Shown here piece by piece: positions 30,920-39,247 of a DNA stretch of 64,000 bases. Below the pieces are notes generated by a model. That model ran no database searches and had not been told where the DNA came from. It saw only the letters and a list, made by a program, of their open reading frames with translations. This DNA comes from Mycolicibacterium crocinum (lineage in GTDB: Bacteria; Actinomycetota; Actinomycetes; Mycobacteriales; Mycobacteriaceae): NCBI RefSeq assembly GCF_022370635.2, contig NZ_CP092362.2, forward strand, positions 2,418,001 through 2,482,000. The letters are read 5' to 3'. Numbering within the stretch: position 1 is the first letter of the stretch; the number at the start of each line of letters is the position of its first letter. A program made the translations under genes and the position numbers.

Positions 30920-31870
30920 TTACTCTCGGCGAGCCGATGACGCGGTCGATGATTTCGGCTTGGGCTGGGTGGTGGACTTGGCTCCGGTTCTGGCGCCGGC
31001 ACGCTTGCTTGAGGCCGTTGGTCGCGTCGGCGCAGCGGATCGAGCCGGCTGGACCGCGGCCGACGAGGGCACGTTCGGATCGGGAATGTCGACCGGTCGG
31101 TGGTAAGCCGCCTCGATGATCGGTCGCAGCTTCTTGTCCAGCGCGGGGGCCAGCGGTCCGGCCCAGGCGACCAGTGGCAGGGTCTTGGTCGGCACCCAGA
31201 CATACGTGACATTGCCCGGCTGCCCGGCGACGTCGGGGGTGAACCGGACGTTGTTCGGATCGTTCAGATCGACATTGCGGTAGTTGGTGTGAATGGAGAA
31301 CATTCCGGCGAACGCATTGGCGACTGCAAGCAGGTTGCGTGTGTTGTCCGGCCAGTCGGCCCACCCGTCGTACTGCCGGATGACTTCGGTGCCGGTGTAG
31401 GCGGTGTCGACCGGCAGCCACGGTGTAGCCGACTTCTCGGTCTTGGGTCGCCGCCCGCCGTACGGATTCTCCGGGTTGCCGATCGAAACCCAGGTCAGTC
31501 GTGAGGGGTCTGGCGCGCTGGCCGGGTCCGCGGCAAACCGTCGCAGGTCGGAGTACACGACCTGTCCGCCTTGGCTGTGCCCGAAGAGGACGATTTGCTC
31601 GTCGGCAGGCAGACACGCGATGGCCTGCTGCACGTTCGTCGCTCCCTGAGCGGTGAAGGCGTCGGTGGGAAAGGCGAAGTAATCGACGGGTTGGCAGTGA
31701 TTCGGGCTCTTGCACAGGTCGCCGTGCAACTGTGTGGGCACAAAGTGCACAATGTGCTGCATCCCGACGAAACCGCCCTCGATCGTGAGCACCGTTGCGG
31801 CATTGCTCACCGGCGCCGCCGCGATCAACGCGGCGCTGATTGCTACGGCCAATCCAGCTTTTGTGAACAT
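30920..31870 (-). CDS. Secreted PE-PPE domain alpha/beta hydrolase
   Basis: A 316-residue exported serine hydrolase with a PE-PPE (PF08237-type) domain but no PE or PPE N-terminus. The ATG at 31870 gives a signal peptide (FTKAGLAVAISAALIAAAPVSNAA). The nucleophile elbow GHSQGG is near residue 96; TWVSIGNPENPYGG follows. The last 55 residues are Ser/Pro/Lys-rich. PE-PPE hydrolases act on short- to medium-chain esters or trehalose lipids in the envelope; the true substrate is unknown. An in-frame start 15 bases upstream (31885) is less likely. Confidence 0.85.
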   Translation of the reverse strand: MFTKAGLAVAISAALIAAAPVSNAATVLTIEGGFVGMQHIVHFVPTQLHGDLCKSPNHCQPVDYFAFPTDAFTAQGATNVQQAIACLPADEQIVLFGHSQGGQVVYSDLRRFAADPASAPDPSRLTWVSIGNPENPYGGRRPKTEKSATPWLPVDTAYTGTEVIRQYDGWADWPDNTRNLLAVANAFAGMFSIHTNYRNVDLNDPNNVRFTPDVAGQPGNVTYVWVPTKTLPLVAWAGPLAPALDKKLRPIIEAAYHRPVDIPDPNVPSSAAVQPARSAAPTRPTASSKRAGARTGAKSTTQPKPKSSTASSARRE

Positions 31871-31958
31871 CCCCGACCTCCCCAAGGCAGATGGTAGGGC
31901 CTAGCAACGCACAGTGGGCGCTGATTGACGCATTGAGCCGGGGCGACCCGGGCCTCGA

Positions 31959-33157
<1,199 letters not shown>

Positions 33158-33162
33158 GCTTA

Positions 33163-33190
33163 CCCCCGCCGGCTCGCTCGCCGGCGGGGG
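33163..33190. terminator. Strong GC hairpin between dapB unit and small secreted gene
   Basis: CCCCCGCCGGC (33163-33173) and GCCGGCGGGGG (33180-33190) pair perfectly over 11 bases around a six-base loop. It lies between two convergent genes and has no U-tract. Confidence 0.75.
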
Positions 33191-33209
33191 CTCGCCCCGT
33201 GATCACGAC

Positions 33210-33488
33210 TTATGGGCGGACGGTCCCGGTACCCGTCGTACCGGTGGTACCCGCGGCGTGGTGAACGTCGTTGCGACGCTTGAGTCCTGCGAGTCCCCCC
33301 AAACCGAGCAGGCCAAGGAGGCCCCACAGGCCCGACTTGTCGCTGCCCTGGTTGTTGTCGTTGTCCTGGGCCAACGTTGCCGTGGTCGACGCCGGTGCCG
33401 GTGCCGGTGCGACGGTGGCGTGCGCAACGCCAGCACCGCCGAACAGCAAAGCTCCAGCTGTAGCCGCGACAGCAATGCTCTTACGCAT
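33210..33488 (-). CDS. Small exported protein with WGxxGxxG-type hydrophobic segment
   Basis: A 92-residue protein. Residues 1-24 are a signal peptide (RKSIAVAATAGALLFGGAG, cut near VAHA). The mature part is Ala/Pro/Thr-rich, then NDNNQG and a WGLLGLLGLGGLAGLKRR segment at about residues 53-70. That segment has the WGxxGxxG pattern and the hydrophobic-then-basic layout of C-terminal sorting/anchor signals, but about 20 residues follow it. GGAGAT stands upstream of the ATG. Function is unknown. Confidence 0.6.
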   Translation of the reverse strand: MRKSIAVAATAGALLFGGAGVAHATVAPAPAPASTTATLAQDNDNNQGSDKSGLWGLLGLLGLGGLAGLKRRNDVHHAAGTTGTTGTGTVRP

Positions 33489-33616
33489 GGGAAGATCTCC
33501 TTCGTTGAGATTGGGCCGCGCCGGGCTGCGACGCGGCTGTGTGCGGGGCGTCCTATACCCGGCGGCAATGCCAACAAACGGATCGTTTTGAATTCAATTG
33601 AACTCGGAGGCCGACA

Positions 33617-34069
33617 GTGAAGCGTCTGCTGATCGTGCACCACACGCCGTCACCGCATTGCCAGGAAATGTTCGAGGCGGTGCTCTCCGGTGCCACCGAC
33701 CCCGAGATCGACGGTGTCGAGGTGGTGCGTAGGCCCGCGCTGACATGTTCGGCCGCCGACATGCTCGACGCAGATGGTTATCTACTGGGCACCCCAGCCA
33801 ACCTCGGCTACATCAGTGGCGCACTCAAGCACGCGTTCGACCAGTCGTACTACCAGATTCTGGACTCCACCCGCGGACGTCCGTTCGGGGTCTACCTGCA
33901 CGGCAATGAGGGCACCGAGGGAGCCGAACGGGCCATCGACGGTATTACCGCGGGGCTGGGCTGGGTGCGGGCGGCGGAAACGGTCATGGTGTCCGGCAAG
34001 CCGACCAAGGATGACCTGGAGGCGTGCTGGAATCTTGGCGCGACGGTGGCGGCTGGGCTGATGGAGTGA
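33617..34069 (+). CDS. Flavodoxin-like NAD(P)H-dependent reductase (Rv2771c type)
   Basis: A 150-residue flavodoxin-fold protein. LLIVHHTPSPHCQEMFEAVLSGA is the FMN phosphate-loop region, DGYLLGTPANLGYISGALKHAFD matches the second FMN loop of NADPH-dependent FMN reductases, and a YLHGNEG stretch follows. It corresponds to Rv2771c by order. The GTG start follows an AGGCCGA purine-containing stretch. It converges with the accessory cluster. Confidence 0.82.
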   Translation: MKRLLIVHHTPSPHCQEMFEAVLSGATDPEIDGVEVVRRPALTCSAADMLDADGYLLGTPANLGYISGALKHAFDQSYYQILDSTRGRPFGVYLHGNEGTEGAERAIDGITAGLGWVRAAETVMVSGKPTKDDLEACWNLGATVAAGLME

Positions 34070-34076
34070 ATTGGGC

Positions 34077-34844
34077 TTAGCCCGAGGGGGTTTCGAACCC
34101 CGGCGAGAAGAGCGTTTTGGCATTCATCGGTTGCACTAGAGCGGGATTAACGCGATCTATCGCACTTTGGAACGCTGTAGCAGCTCGCAGGCTAGTTCGG
34201 TCTGATACCTGTCCAGGCGCCGCTGCCTGTACCGCCGAGGCGGCCGAGTCTTGCCCGCGGACCCGTTCACCGAGGCGGTCGACCTGGTTGCCGGTATTTA
34301 GGAACGGCGGAATCAGTACCTGCACGCCCTCCTTTTCCGAATCAGGCACTTGCGTTTGAGATTTCAGGGCGGGTGGGACCGCTATGTTTTTAGGATCCGG
34401 CAGCTTCGACCCCGAGCCGGTGTCCTTGATCATATTGCTCTTGGTACCGGTGTTGTCTGGGGGCGGTGTCGGTGTGTCTGACCCGCCAGCGTGATGGGGG
34501 GTAGAAGCCGTTTGCAATAGGCCACCGAGTGCCGGCGCAGTGGGCGATGTCGGCGATGTCGGCGATGTCGCCGGTGACGGGCTCGCGGCCTGCTCGAGGT
34601 ACTGACGCCACGCCTGCAGGTAACTGAACAATTGTTGGGCGTAGTCCGGCGCGGTAGGCGCGGGCAGCGCCGGGAACGGTGTGGCGGGCATGGGCTGTCC
34701 AGCCGCCGGTGCGGCGGGCGGCATGAACGGGTTAGCAGGGGGCGGCGGGCTACCCGCCAGAGCGGTCCACTGCTGCAGAAGCTGTTGTCCTGCCTGAAGA
34801 TAGGCGAACAGCTGCTGCAAATAATCAGGTGAAGGTGTGAACAT
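34077..34844 (-). CDS. Low-complexity protein with duplicated amphipathic motif (candidate docking/scaffold protein)
   Basis: A 255-residue protein I do not recognise, last gene of the accessory operon. The ATG at 34844 has a GGAGG site (AGGAGGCTGAA) and follows the FAD enzyme's stop by one base. Two copies of one motif stand out: PDYLQQLFAYLQAGQQLLQQ near residues 6-25 and PDYAQQLFSYLQAWRQYLEQ near residues 60-79. Each would be an amphipathic helix. They are separated by a Pro/Ala linker and followed by a long Ser/Pro/Thr and Lys/Asp-rich region predicted by eye to be disordered. The C-terminus (RTSLRAATAFQSAIDRVNPAL) is again helical. Repeated short motifs in disordered regions are typical of cargo or scaffold proteins; this role is inference. 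Confidence 0.6.
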   Translation of the reverse strand: MFTPSPDYLQQLFAYLQAGQQLLQQWTALAGSPPPPANPFMPPAAPAAGQPMPATPFPALPAPTAPDYAQQLFSYLQAWRQYLEQAASPSPATSPTSPTSPTAPALGGLLQTASTPHHAGGSDTPTPPPDNTGTKSNMIKDTGSGSKLPDPKNIAVPPALKSQTQVPDSEKEGVQVLIPPFLNTGNQVDRLGERVRGQDSAASAVQAAAPGQVSDRTSLRAATAFQSAIDRVNPALVQPMNAKTLFSPGFETPSG

Positions 34845-34845
34845 T

Positions 34846-37113
34846 TCAGCCTCCTGCAGGTGCGGTCGGAAGAGGTGTAGGGATTCCGAGTGGGTAGGGA
34901 GCAACGATGTCCAAGGGATGCGGCAGTGACCGCTCGCAGAAATCTGAATCGAGATTGCGCAGGGGGCGGGTGTCCGCGGGCTCGCGATTCTCGATGTCGA
35001 ACACATAGCAGTAATCCCCTGCGGGGGTGGGCATCCGGATCGGACTCGACAGGCTCTGATCGAGGAACCCGTACGGGAACACCCACTCAAGCGGCGGGCT
35101 CTTCTCCCGGCGGTCGACACCGCCCGATTCCACCCAGATGTAGTGGTCGAGAATGGCATTGACCGCGTGGCGGGCCGACTCACATGCGGCTTCCATAGAC
35201 GTCAACCGAGTGAACGTCTTGTTCCACGTGCCCGCGAAGACCACCGAGTTGTTGTGCACTTGGTAGCCGCCATGACGCGCTTGCCAGACATTGGCCTGCT
35301 CAAGGTTCTTGTGCCACACGTCCTCGGGCGGAATGAAGCTCCAGGACGTTCCGTGCGGATTCCACGGCTCGGTGCTGGGCCGGTTGCCCCAGTCTCCCAC
35401 AATCGGAACCAGATACGGCGTCTTGTTGCGGACCACCCGGCCCTGACCCTGACCGGGTCCGCCCGCCATGACGAGGCCGCGATCGAGCGCGTACCACATC
35501 GGCGTAGGCACAACCCCTTGTCCTGAAACCGAATTGCCGGCCAGCGCCGTCGTGATCTGGCGCCACACTTCTGAGGCGATCTCGTCGGCTGTACAGTCGC
35601 GTGCCGCTTTGCCCCGGCCGGCCTCGTCGACCACGTGAGACGACGGGGTATTGAAATCGCCGATGTCGACGGAGAGCACCGAGACGTGGCCGTCGCGGTC
35701 CAAAATCGGTCGCTTCTCCCACAATCCGCTCTGGTTGACCGACGAGAGACCCCATTCGCTGCCGACGTAGAGCATGTGGCCGCGGACAAGTTGAAACTCG
35801 GTATCGAAGTAATACTGGATCCCACACAGTGTTTGGAACCGATCCCAGGGGACTCGGCCCAGCTGGTCCATCGAGTAGGGGTCTCGCCATTGCTTCGGTC
35901 GGGTGTCGCGGGGTTGCAGCGGGCCATCGGGCGGGGGAGCTGTGGTGGTGAATCCTGCCAGCTTGGCTGCAGTACCGCCGGTGCCTCCGGCGTGCAATGC
36001 GGAAGCGAGGTATTCGGCCGCCGGTGCATCGACCGCGACGACCGTGTAGTCCGCGGTCACCCGGGCGCCGTTGGTGAACGTGATCTGTGCACGCGGCCGA
36101 AGATGAGGCGGCTGTTTCGGGTCGAGCGCCGGCGGGTCAAGCCGGATCGCCGCCGTATGGACGAAGCGGACGCCGAGCGCAACGAGGTGGTGATACCAAT
36201 GGTCGAACCACGATTCGGTGGTGGGACCGTTGAGCACGCCGTCGGCCTTGTTGTCGCGGCGGTCCATGCTCAGGTACAGCTGCAGATTCGTGCTGAGATT
36301 CGTCCGCGCGTCACCCCAGCGCGAGTCGAGAGCGACCAAAACTCTTGGCATCTGACGCAATAGCTTGTCGCACCGGGGCGTATAGGTATATCTGTTCGTC
36401 CCGCTCTGAGGATCGTGCCCGACGAAGAAGTCGTATGCCGAGACGTTTTGCAGTTCGAACGCGCGGCGTAGCGGGCTGGTGACGAGGTAGCGCAGCAGCC
36501 GGCTCTCGTAGATCGCGACATCTGTCGGGGCGAATCCGAACGTCGTGAGTTGCGTTAAGACACTGAGGAATTCGGCAGGGCTCCGCGGCAGTTCGCGAGG
36601 AAAGATGAGCGAGGGTTCGCCGTCGGCGGTGGCGCCCTGGGTGACGACTCGCCGGACGTTGTCGTAAACGGTGCGTGAGGTCGGCGTCCAGTGCGACGTG
36701 CCGTCGGCCCGATGGGTGTTCTGGTACACCGGGATGCGCTGGAACATGTCCCAGATGTGCAGGTAATACGCCGGGAAGAAGCGGAAGCCATGCTCACCCG
36801 CCACGGCCCGGCCGGGCGAGGGCGGGTGACCCCGGCGCCCGGGGAACGGTCTCAGCTCAGCGTCACTTCCGTTGTGTGTGCCGACCGTCGAATATTGAGA
36901 AGCGGCAAGACCACCGAGTTTGACAGGCGGGTACGAACCGGCAGATTTGGGGCCCAATCCGTTGCGCTCGTCGTGTTCTGCCTCGTATACCGTGACGACG
37001 AACCCTCGCTCGGCGAGTTCCTGAGCGGCGGTCAACCCGGCGATGCCGGCGCCGATCACCGCTACGGTGGGACGGCGCTTGCAGGATCCCGGTGTTGTGA
37101 TGCCGTCGGTCAT
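34846..37113 (-). CDS. Large FAD-dependent amine-oxidase/desaturase family enzyme
   Basis: A 755-residue flavoprotein. The dinucleotide motif GAGIAG is near residue 21, with the VTVYEAE strand end that binds the ribose. GEHGFRFFPAYYLHIWDMFQRIP near residue 107 is shared with carotenoid/phytoene desaturase-like and hydroxysqualene dehydroxylase-like enzymes. The C-terminal FAD contact is in FAGTWNKTFTRLTSMEAACESARHAVNAI. It is about 250 residues longer than simple desaturases. It probably oxidises an isoprenoid product of the neighbouring prenyl synthase, but this is inference. The ATG overlaps the SCP2-like stop. The C-terminus PLGIPTPLPTAPAGG is Pro-rich and exposed-looking. Confidence 0.75.
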   Translation of the reverse strand: MTDGITTPGSCKRRPTVAVIGAGIAGLTAAQELAERGFVVTVYEAEHDERNGLGPKSAGSYPPVKLGGLAASQYSTVGTHNGSDAELRPFPGRRGHPPSPGRAVAGEHGFRFFPAYYLHIWDMFQRIPVYQNTHRADGTSHWTPTSRTVYDNVRRVVTQGATADGEPSLIFPRELPRSPAEFLSVLTQLTTFGFAPTDVAIYESRLLRYLVTSPLRRAFELQNVSAYDFFVGHDPQSGTNRYTYTPRCDKLLRQMPRVLVALDSRWGDARTNLSTNLQLYLSMDRRDNKADGVLNGPTTESWFDHWYHHLVALGVRFVHTAAIRLDPPALDPKQPPHLRPRAQITFTNGARVTADYTVVAVDAPAAEYLASALHAGGTGGTAAKLAGFTTTAPPPDGPLQPRDTRPKQWRDPYSMDQLGRVPWDRFQTLCGIQYYFDTEFQLVRGHMLYVGSEWGLSSVNQSGLWEKRPILDRDGHVSVLSVDIGDFNTPSSHVVDEAGRGKAARDCTADEIASEVWRQITTALAGNSVSGQGVVPTPMWYALDRGLVMAGGPGQGQGRVVRNKTPYLVPIVGDWGNRPSTEPWNPHGTSWSFIPPEDVWHKNLEQANVWQARHGGYQVHNNSVVFAGTWNKTFTRLTSMEAACESARHAVNAILDHYIWVESGGVDRREKSPPLEWVFPYGFLDQSLSSPIRMPTPAGDYCYVFDIENREPADTRPLRNLDSDFCERSLPHPLDIVAPYPLGIPTPLPTAPAGG

Positions 37114-37514
37114 GGCGTGCCCACCCTCAGATCCGACAGCAGCGCGGGCACGCTTGCCGCTCTGACCGCGGCGTGCACATACGCCCGGAGCGAAGCGTGG
37201 GCGCGTTGGATGTCATCGAGCGAGCCGCGTACCGCCACCATGCCGGCCTCGACGGCGTCATCCAGGCCGACCTTGGCGTCAATGAGGTCCAGGATGGTCG
37301 TTCGCGACGTGGCGATGCGGACGCTGACCGTCTGCGCGGAACCGGCAGACACCTGCAGATGATCGCCACCGCGGATCGAGAACACTTCATCGCCGACATC
37401 GAGCTCGACAACCATTGGGCCGAGTTCGGCGGCCAGCAGTCGGTAGCTGCCGGGGACATCTTCTCGCAGATGTTCGAATGACCGGCGAAGGAGCGATGAA
37501 ATGTTCTCAGCCAT
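37110..37514 (-). CDS. SCP2-like sterol/lipid-carrier domain protein
   Basis: A 134-residue single-domain protein with an SCP2-like pattern: central beta strands (MVVELDVGDEVFSIRGG), a segment rich in small residues, and the VGLDDAVEAGMVAVRGSLDDIQRA helix-strand unit where SCP2 proteins have the G-x-L-x-x-A-x-x-x-G-x-V-x-V-x-G pattern. SCP2 domains bind hydrophobic lipids. It could pass isoprenoid intermediates between the neighbouring enzymes. Its ATG overlaps the stop of the CrtC-like gene by eight bases, and its stop overlaps the FAD enzyme's ATG. Confidence 0.6.
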   Translation of the reverse strand: MAENISSLLRRSFEHLREDVPGSYRLLAAELGPMVVELDVGDEVFSIRGGDHLQVSAGSAQTVSVRIATSRTTILDLIDAKVGLDDAVEAGMVAVRGSLDDIQRAHASLRAYVHAAVRAASVPALLSDLRVGTP

Positions 37515-38529
37515 AGAGGAACTCGAATACACCGGTGCCATCAAATTCGAAGGTCTTGCCGTTGACCGTGCCGCTCGCCCGCACCGTTCCGTCGGTTTCG
37601 CAGAGCACGGTTGAGCGGTCGAGACGCACTTCGCTGGGTTGCGCCAGTCGAGCATAGGAACGTGAGTGAAAGTCTGCGCGCACTGTATCGCCGGCGCGGT
37701 TGGCATTGATGTCGATTCGCTCTGGAACACCGGGTATTTCACCGTCGAGCAGTAGCCGCATCGGTGGTGGCAGGGTGCAGTCGGCCGGGCGGGGGAGCCT
37801 CCCGTTCGAGCGCGTCTGTACTGCGGCGTGACGAAATATCGCGGCGGGCTCGTCGTGATGCCATACATAGAGCGACCGCGACACCGAGCGCAGCCAGTTG
37901 CGGTCTGTGATCTCCACGAACACCATTGACCACGGGTTCTCGGGCCCGCTGGGCAGGATGGTTCCCCATATCCAGCCGAAGTCGTCGCCCCACCGGAATC
38001 GGCCCCAGTTATGGTCGTGATAGGCGAGGTCGTCGTCGAAACGGTGTTCTCGATCGCCGATGTGCAACCAGCCCTGCGCGCGCAGCCTCGGCACAAAGAG
38101 CCAGCTGATCCGGCCGTCGCCCGCGGGCTCGTTGCGGACCGCGAACGGCTGACTGGTCGAGCTGAAATGCACGTCGCCCCGAATCGCATTGTCGGGGAGA
38201 TCAATCGACACGCGATAACCGTCGGGCCGGATGGTCATCCGGTTGGTACCGATAGTCAGCGCGCCGAGGTCGGCGGATACCGCTACAGCGTGCTCCTCGA
38301 ATCGCTCGATGGTACCGGCCCAGCTCTCGTCATGTGCGATCACGATGACGCGCGGTGCGAGCCGGACGTCATCGGTACCGAATACCTCGTTGTTGAGACT
38401 GAAGTTGATCAGTATCCGTACGCCGTGCCCATGGATCACAAAGTGATGCCATTCCTTGAACCCAGCGGGCCGTGCCGCGGCCAGGATCGGGGTTCGCAGG
38501 AAGTCGCTGCGGGCGAGTACCGCGGTCAT
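37507..38529 (-). CDS. CrtC/AttH-like lipocalin-fold protein (candidate isoprenoid hydratase or cyclase)
   Basis: A 340-residue protein with the layout of the CrtC (carotenoid 1,2-hydratase) / AttH family of tandem lipocalin-like barrels: KEWHHFVIHGHG near residue 25, the strongly conserved YHDHNWGRFRWGDDFGWIWG near residue 170, and a second barrel ending with FEFDGTGVFEFLYG. In CrtC the DHNWG region carries the acid residue for adding water to a terminal isoprene double bond. The gene is in an operon with a prenyl diphosphate synthase, so an isoprenoid substrate is likely. Overlaps of four and eight bases with its neighbours suggest tight coupling. Confidence 0.65.
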   Translation of the reverse strand: MTAVLARSDFLRTPILAAARPAGFKEWHHFVIHGHGVRILINFSLNNEVFGTDDVRLAPRVIVIAHDESWAGTIERFEEHAVAVSADLGALTIGTNRMTIRPDGYRVSIDLPDNAIRGDVHFSSTSQPFAVRNEPAGDGRISWLFVPRLRAQGWLHIGDREHRFDDDLAYHDHNWGRFRWGDDFGWIWGTILPSGPENPWSMVFVEITDRNWLRSVSRSLYVWHHDEPAAIFRHAAVQTRSNGRLPRPADCTLPPPMRLLLDGEIPGVPERIDINANRAGDTVRADFHSRSYARLAQPSEVRLDRSTVLCETDGTVRASGTVNGKTFEFDGTGVFEFLYG

Positions 38530-38792
38530 CGCAGGAACCTCGTGGTGCCGGCGACCTCTTGGGGGTTCTGCGATGCGGTGACGCAGTTCGCCATTCGCTC
38601 GACTGCCGCACCGGTGCTCGCCAGCCCGAGCAGTGCATACACGAAGTCGTCACAGTCAGCGGCGGGCCGATGCTCCTGGTCACCGTCGGCGGCCATGGTG
38701 CGCACCATGTGCGCCAGGGCCGCAAGGCCCAGCAGATAGCCGAAGAAATCGCTTCTATCGGCCAGTGCTTCCTGCGGGTCGGTGAGCGTCAT
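38526..38792 (-). CDS. Small orphan protein of the accessory operon
   Basis: An 88-residue protein with no family I recognise. It is mostly helical, with two short hydrophobic stretches (FFGYLLGLAALAHMV at about 16-30 and FVYALLGLASTGAAV at about 50-64) that resemble each other and might pack as a helical hairpin. Two Cys are present. It overlaps genes on both sides by four bases (ATGA), so it is very likely a real translated gene. Confidence 0.6.
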   Translation of the reverse strand: MTLTDPQEALADRSDFFGYLLGLAALAHMVRTMAADGDQEHRPAADCDDFVYALLGLASTGAAVERMANCVTASQNPQEVAGTTRFLR

Positions 38793-39247
38793 GCGAACCC
38801 CTCGGGCCGCAAACGAGCCAGGGCGGAGTCGTCAAGGCCGTGCCCGACCAGAGCATCGACCAGCAGATCCGCCCAGGCGTCCGGGGTTCCGCTAGGACTG
38901 GCGGGGCCGCCAAGAACGTTGAGGCTAACCATCTCCCAGACCCGTCGAAGGTTCTCCACCGATTCCGAGGCGATCAGTCCGTCACGTAGGCGGGCTCCCC
39001 GAGGGGTGTCCGCGTATCGGCGTCCTTCGGCGACGAGGAGGTCATGTATCTTCCGGGCGGCCGCGGGGTTACCGAGGACCGCGCGCCGTGCGCCGAGTAG
39101 GAGGTCGAAAGTAGCCCGCGCTGTGCCGTCGGCTTCGTCGGGTGGCGGCGGGTGCAACTGTGGTGTCGCGCGGTCGATGAGATCAAGGGTGAGCTCGCGG
39201 ACACGCTCGAGTTCCGCCAGCATCCCGGCCATCTCTTCGGGGCTCAT
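38789..39247 (-). CDS. Orphan helical protein of the accessory operon
   Basis: A 152-residue protein with no recognised family. It is acidic and largely helical (MAGMLAELERVRELTLDLIDRA at the start), with a Pro-rich turn (PQLHPPPPDEADG) near residue 30. No signal peptide, membrane segment or catalytic motif is visible. It is locked into the operon by 4-base overlaps with the prenyl synthase and the 88-residue gene. Confidence 0.6.
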   Translation of the reverse strand: MSPEEMAGMLAELERVRELTLDLIDRATPQLHPPPPDEADGTARATFDLLLGARRAVLGNPAAARKIHDLLVAEGRRYADTPRGARLRDGLIASESVENLRRVWEMVSLNVLGGPASPSGTPDAWADLLVDALVGHGLDDSALARLRPEGFA

